The notes beneath the pieces are model-generated. The model searched no databases. It was not told the origin of the DNA and saw only the letters and a list, made by a program, of their open reading frames with translations. Below are positions 1 through 7,535 of a stretch of DNA of 34,753 nucleotides, piece by piece. The translations under genes were made by a program, and so were the position numbers. How positions within the stretch are numbered: the stretch's first letter is position 1; each line of letters opens with the position of its first letter. This DNA comes from an uncultured Bacteroidales bacterium (GTDB lineage Bacteria; Bacteroidota; Bacteroidia; Bacteroidales; Bacteroidaceae): the NCBI GenBank assembly GCA_937995875.1, contig CALKIW010000108.1, forward strand, positions 1 to 34,753, in the 5' to 3' direction.

Positions 1-275
1 ACGGAAGCAAAATTGTTTTGAAATAAGCGAATTTTACAGGGGTGTTTGTCAAGAAAAAACACACAAATTACTTACAAACTACGAATTTTGCAAATTCCAC
101 AAATTTCAGGACGAAAGCAAAATTATTTTGAAATAAGCGAATTTTATGGGGGTGTTTGTCAAGAAAAAACACACAAATTACTTACAAACTACGAATTTCG
201 CGAATTCCACAAATTTCAGGACGGAAGCAAAATTGTTTTGAAATAAGCGAATTTTACAGGGGTGTTTGTCAAGAA
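1..275. repeat. 110-bp direct tandem repeat, about 2.5 copies
   Basis: Units start at 1, 111 and 221. The third stops after about 55 bases, just after the GTGTTTGTCAAGAA word. The units differ by only a few substitutions, for example ACGGAAGC versus ACGAAAGC at the start and TACAGGGG versus TATGGGGG inside. The array may continue to the left of the window. Short reading frames run through it but shift between units because 110 is not a multiple of three, so I do not call a protein. The word AAATAAGCGAA followed by GTTTGT is shared, in inverted orientation, with the dispersed element at 13546-13930 and 22896-23280. Confidence 0.9.
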
Positions 276-403
276 GTTTTCAAGCAGTCGTCGCATAGGA
301 CAATCGATTGCACAAAGACAATATCATTATCATGCAGGCTATTCATCGAAATATGCTCATTTTTCTGTAACTTAGCGCATAATAAAAACCTAAAAATACA
401 ATC
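276..403. other. Intergenic leader before the amylase gene
   Basis: No gene is supported here. The stretch is unique sequence between the tandem array and the amylase start. I looked for a Bacteroidota promoter: TAACTTAG at 368-375 only partly matches TAnnTTTG and has no convincing -33 partner, so no promoter is called. Confidence 0.4.
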
Positions 404-2398
404 ATGAAACGATTCTACACTTTGATATTGGCAGCTCTACTGCTGCCGATGAGTTTAATGGCGCAGGGATGGCCTGACAACTACAGTGGTGTGATGCTCC
501 AGGGATTCTACTGGGACAGCTTCATAAAGTCTAAATGGACCAAACTGGAGGGACAGACCGGAGATTTCAAGGGCTATTTCGACCTCGTATGGGTGCCGCA
601 GAGCGGCAAATGCCTCAACTCCACCTCGATGGGCTACGACCCCTACTACTACTTCGACCAGAACTCCTCGTTCGGAACGCAACAGGAGTTGAAGTCGATG
701 ATCAGCACGTTCAAGGCCAATGGCATAGGCACAATAGCCGACGTGGTGATTAACCACCACAACACCATAGGCTGGTGGGAATTTCCCGCCGAAACCTATA
801 ACGGCGTGACCTATCAGCTGAAAACCACAGACATTGTGGCCAACGACTGCGGCGGCACAACGAAAAAGCAAGCCGATAAAGACGGTGTTTCCCTCAGCCC
901 CAACCCTGACGAGGGCGAAGGTTGGGACGGCATGCGCGACTTGGACCACAAGAGCGCCAACGTGCAGAAAATTGTAAAGGCTTATCAGCAGTTTCTCGTC
1001 AAGGATCTGGGCTATGTGGGGTTCCGATACGATATGGTGAAAGGTTTTGCGGGCTCGCATGTGGGCAACTACAACGATGCCGCCGAAGTGAAGTTTTCGG
1101 TGGGAGAATGTTGGGACAGCAACACCACGATTCAGAATTGGATCAACTCTACGGGCAAGCGGAGTGCGGCCTTCGACTTCCAATTCAGGTATAATGTGCG
1201 CGACGCCATCAATCAAAAGGATTGGAGAAAGCTCAACAGCACCAACAACCTCGTGAACAATGCGGGATACCGGCAATATGCCGTGACGTTTGTGGAAAAC
1301 CACGACACCGAATACCGCTCTGCCAAAGAATCACAAGACCCCATCCGCAGAGATACGTTGGCAGCCAACGCATTCCTGTTGGCCATGCCGGGCACGCCCT
1401 GCGTGTTCTACAAGCACTATCTGGCCTATCCCTATGAGATAAAAGCCATGATCGATGCCCGCAAGGCTGCCGGCATCACCAACACCAGTTCCTACTCCAA
1501 CTTTCGCAACGCAGCAAGCTATTTCGGCAATACCGTAACCGGCAGCAAAGGAAAACTACTTGTCATGGTTGGTGCAAACTACAGCGAGCCGAGCACAAAC
1601 CAATATGTGAAAATTCTCAGCGGTCATCACTACGCCTACTACCTCTCTCCGGAGACAGAAGTGGCTTTCGCTGACAAGCCGTCGGGAACATACGACGAGA
1701 CCTTCAAAACCAAACTGACAGCGGTATCTGCCAAGAGCAATGCCAAACTGGTGTACACCACCGACGGCTCCGTCCCCTCTGCCACCAACGGCAATGTTGT
1801 TGCCGGCGGAACGAGCATCACCATTTCTGACAACTGCACCCTGAAGGTGGGCCTGCTGGTGAATGGAAGCGTGACCTCGACCACGACCCGCAATTATACG
1901 TTTGCCAAGCCGGAAGACGAAACCTTTGAAACACCGCCCGCAGGCTACACATTCTCTGCCAATTTCATTGCCCCGGCAACATGGGACAGAGACATCGATG
2001 TGTATGCATGGGCATGGGGTACCGGCACCAACTATACACCGGATGACGATGCCAGTTGGCCCGGCGACAAAGACCACGTATATCGCGTGGGCAAATCAAA
2101 GGATGGCGGCTACATCTGGAAGTGGTGCTACTACGGCACGAAGACGACCCCACCAACCAAAATCATTTTCAATAACGGAGGCGGTGGAACCGGAAACCAA
2201 ACCGGAGACATGGTGTTCAGCGACAACGGATGGTACGACATGAAGACCACGAAATCCAACCCGACGCTCGACATCAAGGGACTGACCCAAACATCGGCTG
2301 CCGACGACGCATGGTACACGCTCACCGGCGTAAAGATGGCTCGTCCCACACAGAAAGGCATCTACATACATCACGGAAAAAAGGTGATTATTAAATAA
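404..2398 (+). CDS. Secreted GH13 alpha-amylase with starch-binding module
   Basis: The 664-residue protein is predicted to hydrolyse alpha-1,4 linkages in starch or related glucans outside the cytoplasm. Residues 1-20 are a signal peptide ending LMA, before QGW. The GH13 barrel shows region I DVVINHH (113-119), nucleophile Asp210 in GFRYDMVK, acid/base Glu235 in SVGECWD and Asp301 in FVENHDT, so the catalytic triad is intact. Residues about 410-500 (YTTDGSVPS) resemble a chitobiase-like or fn3-associated beta-sandwich. Residues about 515-625 (VYAWAW, SWPG, IIFNNG) look like a CBM26-type starch-binding module. The last 30 residues (WYTLTGVK, then KGIYIHHGKKV) resemble a short T9SS-type C-terminal tail. 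A strong hairpin terminator follows. GH13 assignment is firm; subfamily and localisation are inferred. Confidence 0.93.
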   Translation: MKRFYTLILAALLLPMSLMAQGWPDNYSGVMLQGFYWDSFIKSKWTKLEGQTGDFKGYFDLVWVPQSGKCLNSTSMGYDPYYYFDQNSSFGTQQELKSMISTFKANGIGTIADVVINHHNTIGWWEFPAETYNGVTYQLKTTDIVANDCGGTTKKQADKDGVSLSPNPDEGEGWDGMRDLDHKSANVQKIVKAYQQFLVKDLGYVGFRYDMVKGFAGSHVGNYNDAAEVKFSVGECWDSNTTIQNWINSTGKRSAAFDFQFRYNVRDAINQKDWRKLNSTNNLVNNAGYRQYAVTFVENHDTEYRSAKESQDPIRRDTLAANAFLLAMPGTPCVFYKHYLAYPYEIKAMIDARKAAGITNTSSYSNFRNAASYFGNTVTGSKGKLLVMVGANYSEPSTNQYVKILSGHHYAYYLSPETEVAFADKPSGTYDETFKTKLTAVSAKSNAKLVYTTDGSVPSATNGNVVAGGTSITISDNCTLKVGLLVNGSVTSTTTRNYTFAKPEDETFETPPAGYTFSANFIAPATWDRDIDVYAWAWGTGTNYTPDDDASWPGDKDHVYRVGKSKDGGYIWKWCYYGTKTTPPTKIIFNNGGGGTGNQTGDMVFSDNGWYDMKTTKSNPTLDIKGLTQTSAADDAWYTLTGVKMARPTQKGIYIHHGKKVIIK

Positions 2399-2417
2399 AC
2401 ATAATCTATTTGCTTCC

Positions 2418-2487
2418 GGGTCGCAGATTGAACGGGGCAGCTGTCGAAAGTTTTTTTTCGATGACTTCCTGCTTCAATCTGCGACCC
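2418..2487 (+). terminator. Hairpin terminator after the amylase gene
   Basis: A perfect 15-bp inverted repeat (2418-2432 with 2473-2487) lies 20 bases after the amylase stop and is followed by a T-rich stretch. Its loop contains a second small hairpin with an 8-T run (GTCGAAAG, T8, CGATGAC). It separates the amylase from the promoter of the next gene. Confidence 0.8.
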
Positions 2488-2495
2488 TTTGTTTA

Positions 2496-2525
2496 TTTGT
2501 ATTTGCAGTTTTATTCGTATATTTG
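2496..2525 (+). promoter_or_regulatory. Bacteroidota-type promoter for the GH53 gene
   Basis: The -7 box TATATTTG is at 2518-2525 and a TTTG lies at 2496-2499, 18 bases upstream. The predicted transcript start near 2532 would leave a leader of only about 17 nt before the ATG at 2549. This suggests the galactanase is transcribed independently of the amylase. Confidence 0.7.
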
Positions 2526-2548
2526 CAACAACCTATTTATAAACTAAT

Positions 2549-3826
2549 ATGCATAAGATTATCAAAATTGTTATTGGAGCATGCCTGTTTCCCATCATGG
2601 TGCAGGCACAACAGAAATATGTGGGAGGCGACATCTCGTTGCTGCCAACATACGAGGAGCATGGGGTGCGTTATCTTGACCAAGCCGGCGTGCAGGTGGA
2701 GCCGCTGAAATATTTCGGAGAAAAGGCCGGATGGAATGCCATGCGCGTCCGCGTGTTCGTAGACCCGTCAAAAGCATCCGATGAGCAAAAGAAAGAGGGT
2801 GTGAGGCAAGACCTCAACTATGCAACAGCATTGTGCAAACGCATCAAGGACGAGGGCTACGCGCTGATGTTGGATTTCCATTATTCCGACACGTGGACCG
2901 ATCCGGGACAGCACTCCACACCTTCGGCATGGAACAGCAGCGACCCTAACGTGTTGGCCGACAGCGTTTACCGGTACACAGTCAGAAGCCTGAAGTATAT
3001 GAAAGAAAACGGGGTGGTGCCCGACTTCATTCAGCCAGGAAACGAAATCACCAATGGCATGATGTGGCCCACAGGCTGGTGCTTACCTGATGGTACAGAC
3101 TATAAGGGCGGCACGTTCGCCAATTTCGTGAAATATCTGAAGGCAGGCGTGAAGGGTTGTAAGGAGGTGTGTCCGGAGGCAAAAATCGTTATCCATACGG
3201 AGCTGAGCACTCAGTGGGCAGTAACCAACTTCTATAACACGCTGGGCAATCAGGTGGATTATGACATCATCGGACTGAGCTATTATCCCGATTATCACGG
3301 AACACTCGGCACGCTTTCCTCAACACTCAACACGTTGGAAAGCAAGCATGGCGATAAAGACATCATGATTGTGGAGACCGGGTATGGGGCGAGATGGGCA
3401 TTGGGCAGCAAATATTCCTCCACCGTGCACAAGACCTGGCCGCTCACGGAGGCCGGGCAGAAGAAGTTTACCAACGATTTGATCAACGAGCTCAACAAAC
3501 ATCCGAAGGTTACCGGACTTTTCTGGTGGATGCCGGAGGACAATGAGTTCTGGGCCGATGCCAATCCTGCCCGCAGTTCTTGGTGGAATGCGTCTCTTTA
3601 TACACAGAACACCGGCAAGCCACTCGCCGCCATGTTTGAGTTGCAGCGATTTATCGGCAAAGACCCAACAGGCATTGTTTTGCCCTCAATTTCATCGTGT
3701 GCCGATCTTTCTACCGGTTTGTCCGTACCCTTTTTCTACAATCTTCAAGGGCAGCGACTGTCCCCGACCGTTCCCAACCGTCGTGGCATCTACATCAAAG
3801 GTGGCAAGAAAATTGTTGTCAGGTAA
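2549..3826 (+). CDS. Secreted GH53 endo-beta-1,4-galactanase
   Basis: The 425-residue protein is predicted to cleave beta-1,4-galactan side chains of pectin or type I arabinogalactan. A signal peptide ends at about residue 20 (MVQA before QQK). GH53 hallmarks are LDFHYSDTWTDPG (108-120), acid/base Glu166 in QPGNEITNGMMWP and nucleophile Glu276 in IVETGYGAR; all are intact. The catalytic domain runs to about residue 375. The tail (YNLQGQRLS, then RRGIYIKGGKKIVV) closely resembles those of the amylase and the S8 peptidase in this window and is probably a T9SS sorting signal. It has its own promoter. No SusC/SusD pair or other galactan enzyme is visible, so a full utilisation locus cannot be claimed. 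Confidence 0.94.
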   Translation: MHKIIKIVIGACLFPIMVQAQQKYVGGDISLLPTYEEHGVRYLDQAGVQVEPLKYFGEKAGWNAMRVRVFVDPSKASDEQKKEGVRQDLNYATALCKRIKDEGYALMLDFHYSDTWTDPGQHSTPSAWNSSDPNVLADSVYRYTVRSLKYMKENGVVPDFIQPGNEITNGMMWPTGWCLPDGTDYKGGTFANFVKYLKAGVKGCKEVCPEAKIVIHTELSTQWAVTNFYNTLGNQVDYDIIGLSYYPDYHGTLGTLSSTLNTLESKHGDKDIMIVETGYGARWALGSKYSSTVHKTWPLTEAGQKKFTNDLINELNKHPKVTGLFWWMPEDNEFWADANPARSSWWNASLYTQNTGKPLAAMFELQRFIGKDPTGIVLPSISSCADLSTGLSVPFFYNLQGQRLSPTVPNRRGIYIKGGKKIVVR

Positions 3827-3868
3827 TAACTGTTATTTCCATAACATCCTGTCATCTCCTGCACACCT

Positions 3869-4606
3869 CTATCCCATTTCGGCCATTTTCATGAGCCGGG
3901 CAATTTCTGTTTCCCTGATAGCGAGCGTCCTTTCCCGTTCTGCTATGTCTCTTTCCTTATTTGCCAAAGCCTGCTCCCTCTGAACAAGACGGGCACATCT
4001 TTTGGCAAACTCCTCATCATTCCCAGGATATTGGAAACTATGAGGATGTTCCCGCCGGTACGCCATTCGTCCTCGTGTCATCTCTTCCTTGACACCTCCG
4101 TTCTCCAGGAATTTCTGTTTCAACCTCTCGATGAAATTACGTAGCATCTTGTCTTCCTGGCAAATCAATGTGATGCAGATGTTGGCAATGGCTTCTGCAC
4201 TACGCTTCTCAATATCATGCATATAGTATTCACGGTCGTTGTGTTGATGACAGGCTCTTAACATCTTCTCATAACGAGGGTCTCCCTGTTGCCAGATGGT
4301 GTAACCGTGATGAACAAGATAGTCTTTGTAGTCTTCCAACAACTCCTGATGACTGGCCTTAGCCACATTCATCAACTTGATTTCCGTCTCCTTTGAAGTG
4401 ACCGAAGCTGCCGATCCTTCCACAATATTTTGCTTCCCCGATCGTGCCGCTTGCAACATCTGGTCTACGGTCCGGTCTTTGTATTTGTTGAGAAAATGCT
4501 CACAGAAATAATAAGTTAAGTCGCAAATACATTCCGACTTCTTATAAACGATCAAATTGTGATATTGCCCGTTTTGTGGAAGAAAGTTGTTGTTTATCTT
4601 AACCAT
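3869..4606 (-). CDS. Four-helix-bundle 'suffix' domain protein
   Basis: A 245-residue soluble protein. Residues about 20-155 resemble the four-helix-bundle family related to proteins encoded in 23S rRNA intervening sequences: SGKQNIVEGSAA, then ETEIKLMNVAKASHQELLEDY. Residues about 195-215 (GGVKEEMTRGRMAYRREHP) match my memory of the 'four helix bundle suffix' domain seen in Bacteroidota. The C-terminus (about 210-240) is a charged, probably coiled-coil helix rich in E, R and A. No signal peptide or catalytic motif is seen and the function is unknown. It converges on the GH53 gene and is followed on its upstream side by a purine-rich spacer. A second, shorter four-helix-bundle protein is at 16403. 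Confidence 0.8.
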   Translation of the reverse strand: MVKINNNFLPQNGQYHNLIVYKKSECICDLTYYFCEHFLNKYKDRTVDQMLQAARSGKQNIVEGSAASVTSKETEIKLMNVAKASHQELLEDYKDYLVHHGYTIWQQGDPRYEKMLRACHQHNDREYYMHDIEKRSAEAIANICITLICQEDKMLRNFIERLKQKFLENGGVKEEMTRGRMAYRREHPHSFQYPGNDEEFAKRCARLVQREQALANKERDIAERERTLAIRETEIARLMKMAEMG

Positions 4607-4744
4607 AGGTTAAATCATAAAGGTTGATAGAACAAAGGTTGCCAGATTAAAGAAAATAGAAATGAGTTAAAGGTAATAGGGATAGTAGAAAATAATAGGA
4701 AGATATGGAAAACAAGAAAGCAGGATAAAAGAAAATTAGGGGTC

Positions 4745-4838
4745 ATAGGAGATTATAAGGGAAGATAGGAATGAGACACAGAGCTTATAACCCCCTATCA
4801 GTTCCTATATTATCTTATCCATTGCTATAATCTCCTAT
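4745..4838. repeat. Imperfect inverted repeat in purine/pyrimidine-skewed spacer
   Basis: The spacer 4607-4852 is purine-rich on the left and pyrimidine-rich on the right, switching near 4790. A 13-bp perfect inverted pair (ATAGGAGATTATA at 4745-4757 and its complement at 4826-4838) sits inside a longer imperfect match. It lies just downstream of the adaptor gene of the efflux operon and could form a weak terminator-like structure. No gene is seen in the spacer. Confidence 0.5.
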
Positions 4839-4852
4839 CTCCCTATCATCTT

Positions 4853-5974
4853 CTATCTCTCCTGTTCATCCTGTTGTTCTTTCACAACTTTCGGTCCGCG
4901 CACCTTCTCGTTTTTCTTCAACCCGCTCTTGATTTGGATGTTAAGACCGTCGCTCAGCCCCGTCACAACCTTGCGGCGGGTGTATGTTTTATTGTCGTCC
5001 GTGCCACCAACGACATACACATAGGTATCGGTGCCCTCAAACTCGATAGCGCTCTCCGGCACGGTAAGCACCCCTTTCGCCTCTTTCAACACAATCTCCG
5101 CGTTGGCACTATAGCCCGAACGAATCTTCGTGCCACTCGTTCCTTGCACTGCCGCCTTGATTTCGAACTGATTGGCACCATTGTTTTCCACAGCCTTAGG
5201 CGAGATATACTCCAGCGAGGCAGTGAGCTTCTCACCCTCCATTGCACCAATGGTGATTTTCATGGGCATTCCCACAACAATCTGTCCCACTTCGGTCTCG
5301 TCCACATTCCCCCTGAAAATCAGGTCGCCCATATTGGCCACCGAGGCGATGGTAGTACCATCGTTGAACGTGTTGGACAGAATGACGGTGTTTCCCACCT
5401 TAACAGGCACGTCGAGGATTAGCCCACTGATGGTGGATCGTATGAGCGTGCTGCTGGTATTAGCATTCTGCGCCGACACGCCGTCGCGCACCACCTGCAG
5501 GTTATCGTTAGCGGCCCGCAACTCTTCCTTGGCTTGAAGGTATGCCTTGCGCACTTGGTCATAGTCGTTGCCGGCTATCAATCCCTTGTCGTAAAGCGTT
5601 TTTTGCCGATCGTAGTCCACCTTAGCTTGATTCAGCACAATCTTCGCCGAGCGCACTCTCGCCTGTGCCGAGCTGAGCATGTTCATGTCGGGGATGACCT
5701 TTACCTTGGCTATCACCTCACCGGCGGTCACCATGTCGCCCGCCTCTTTGTATATATTGGTGATGATACCCGATATTTGCGGTTTGACGTTCACCTCGTT
5801 GCGGGGCTCTATTTTACCCGTCACCACAGCGGTTTTGTGCACATCTTTCATGGTGGGCAGAAACTCCTCGTAGGCCACCAGTTGCGGCCTGCTCTTTTGC
5901 CAGAGGAATATGAATGTTCCGATAAAAACAAGCAGCACCAGCGCCGCAATGATAAATTTGAAATATTTTTTCAT
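4853..5974 (-). CDS. MacA/HlyD-type membrane-fusion adaptor of an efflux system
   Basis: The 373-residue protein is the periplasmic adaptor expected to link the MacB-type transporter encoded upstream to an outer-membrane TolC-like channel, which is not in this window. Starting at the ATG at 5974 (the TTG six bases upstream is less likely), it has one N-terminal membrane segment (about 5-26). A lipoyl/barrel-sandwich half follows (VTGKIEPRNEVNVKPQISG), then a helical hairpin (about 90-160), the second lipoyl half (SGLILDVPVKVGNTV) and beta-barrel domains. It is the last gene of the run and is separated from the second permease by 276 bp containing tandem repeats. The substrate cannot be told from the sequence. 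Confidence 0.9.
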   Translation of the reverse strand: MKKYFKFIIAALVLLVFIGTFIFLWQKSRPQLVAYEEFLPTMKDVHKTAVVTGKIEPRNEVNVKPQISGIITNIYKEAGDMVTAGEVIAKVKVIPDMNMLSSAQARVRSAKIVLNQAKVDYDRQKTLYDKGLIAGNDYDQVRKAYLQAKEELRAANDNLQVVRDGVSAQNANTSSTLIRSTISGLILDVPVKVGNTVILSNTFNDGTTIASVANMGDLIFRGNVDETEVGQIVVGMPMKITIGAMEGEKLTASLEYISPKAVENNGANQFEIKAAVQGTSGTKIRSGYSANAEIVLKEAKGVLTVPESAIEFEGTDTYVYVVGGTDDNKTYTRRKVVTGLSDGLNIQIKSGLKKNEKVRGPKVVKEQQDEQER

Positions 5975-6028
5975 CACCAATTATGAATTATAGGTTTTAT
6001 AATTACGAGTTACGTATGTAAAGCGTGG

Positions 6029-6196
6029 AATGTTCATAGTTACGAATGACGTGTATGGAATGTGAAGCGTGGAATGTTCATCGTTACGAATGACGTATAT
6101 GGAATGTGAAGCGTGGAATGTTCATAGTTACGAATGACGTGTATGGAATGTGAAGCGTGGAATGTTCATAGTTACGAATGACGTGTATGGAATGTA
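6029..6196. repeat. 44-bp tandem repeat, about 3.8 copies
   Basis: Units start at 6029, 6073, 6117 and 6161. They are almost identical, built of AATGTTCATAGTTACGAATG followed by ACGTGTATGG, AATGTGAAGC and GTGG, with only a couple of substitutions in unit two. The fourth copy breaks off around 6196. The array lies between the second permease gene and the adaptor gene, inside the presumed transcript. Confidence 0.9.
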
Positions 6197-6224
6197 ACGT
6201 GTAAAATACAGAGGCTCAATAATT

Positions 6225-6253
6225 ATGAATTTTGAATTATGAATTATGAATTA
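6225..6253. repeat. AT-rich AATTATGAATTATG repeat at a gene end
   Basis: Several overlapping copies of AATTATGAATT lie here. Read on the minus strand, the stop codon TAA of the second permease is the first part of TAATTCATAATTCATAATTC. The same word family recurs at 16280-16305, 16832-16857 and 34654-34672. Confidence 0.7.
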
Positions 6254-7495
6254 CTCATCTCTCATGGCATCCACCGGCTTGATGCTCATGGCCCTGATGG
6301 CAGGCGCAAGGCCGGCCACAACGCCCAGCATACAAAGGAAAGCCAACGCTCCGAGTGCCGCCCAAAAACCTATCTGGAAATGGGCCGCCATGATGCCGTC
6401 GTTGGTGTTGGCCACTTCGAGCATCTGCAAGACGAACACCGCGAACAGTATGCCGCTCATACCGGCCACCGTGGTGAGCACGATGCTCTCCGAAACGATT
6501 TGCGACAGTATCATCTTGGGCGTGGCTCCGATGGCTCGCCTAATGCCAATCTCGGTGGTGCGCTCACGTACCGTGACCATCATAATGTTTGAAACACCGA
6601 TGCCCCCAGCCAGCAACGTGCCTATACCGACCAGCCAAATCAGGAAGTTGACACCCTCAAACAGGCTGTCTACCATGCCATACATCACCTCGGTATTGAA
6701 CACCGAGATGGCCTTCTCATCGGTCGGATCCACACGATGTGCCCTTCCGATGACTTCTCGCAGGGGTTGCGTCAGATTGCCCATAGTCACACCGGGCTTG
6801 CCCGTGACACAAATGATGTGTACCACATCGCCCAAATTATAGACCCGCTGCATGATGGTGAGCGGAATAGTGACACTTTCCTGCACGTTGCCATTGATGT
6901 TCATGTTTCCCGGACTGTAATCCACGCCTACCACATTGAAATACAATGAGTCTACGCGCACCAGCTGTCCGCATGGGTTTCCACCGTTGGGAAAGAGTGT
7001 CTTGTAAACCTTCTTGCCTATCACGCACACTTTACGGTCTTCCGCTATGTCCATATCATTGAGGTAACGGCCATATAAAATGGTCGGCTCCTCTACTTTG
7101 GCGTATTCGGGATAGATGCCTTTGACATTGCCCACAAACTTTTTATCGCCGGCCACGACGGTTTTACCCCACTCTGTCACCAATGGGGTAACGACGTCCA
7201 ACTCAGGCACATGGGCGCGCAATCTCTCAACATCCCTATATGTCATGTTCCATTGACGACCCTTGCGGAAGCCCTCATAAGGCTTGGTGGTGGGCTGAGC
7301 GAAAGTGAAAGCAGAATTTGTAGCAAACCCCTGAAAGTTTTTGGCCAGCAATTCTTCCAGTCCATCGCCACCACCAATGAGCACCACCAACATGAATACT
7401 CCCCAGAAAACGCCGAATCCTGTGAGGAACGAACGCGTCTTGTTTCGGGTGAGCGTATCCAATATTTCACGATATGTGTCAATGTCAAACTTCAT
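6251..7495 (-). CDS. MacB/FtsX-family ABC transporter permease (second copy)
   Basis: The 414-residue inner-membrane protein has the MacB layout: an N-terminal membrane helix (about 21-43, SFLTGFGVFWGVFMLVVLIGGG), a large periplasmic domain (about 50-275), and three C-terminal helices starting at about 285. The FtsX signature VSNIMMVTVRERTTEIGIRRAIGATP follows the second helix. It probably pairs with the neighbouring paralogue and with the single ATPase to drive export across the envelope by a mechanotransmission mechanism, as known for MacB. It starts 40 bases after the first permease ends. The two permeases are diverged paralogues. Confidence 0.9.
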   Translation of the reverse strand: MKFDIDTYREILDTLTRNKTRSFLTGFGVFWGVFMLVVLIGGGDGLEELLAKNFQGFATNSAFTFAQPTTKPYEGFRKGRQWNMTYRDVERLRAHVPELDVVTPLVTEWGKTVVAGDKKFVGNVKGIYPEYAKVEEPTILYGRYLNDMDIAEDRKVCVIGKKVYKTLFPNGGNPCGQLVRVDSLYFNVVGVDYSPGNMNINGNVQESVTIPLTIMQRVYNLGDVVHIICVTGKPGVTMGNLTQPLREVIGRAHRVDPTDEKAISVFNTEVMYGMVDSLFEGVNFLIWLVGIGTLLAGGIGVSNIMMVTVRERTTEIGIRRAIGATPKMILSQIVSESIVLTTVAGMSGILFAVFVLQMLEVANTNDGIMAAHFQIGFWAALGALAFLCMLGVVAGLAPAIRAMSIKPVDAMRDE

Positions 7496-7535
7496 TGTTC
7501 GTACTCTGTTGATATCATTATTGTCATGCCTTGTC

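Noticed and set aside
1..275. CRISPR or small proteins in the 110-bp repeats
   Set aside because: The period is too long for CRISPR and there are no spacers. The short frames shift between units because 110 is not divisible by three.
455..1303. Minus-strand open frame of 282 codons opposite the amylase
   Set aside because: The plus-strand frame carries all GH13 catalytic motifs; the antisense frame has no recognisable domain.
6029..6196. CRISPR-like array of 44-bp units
   Set aside because: The units are directly adjacent with no unique spacers between them, and no cas genes are present.
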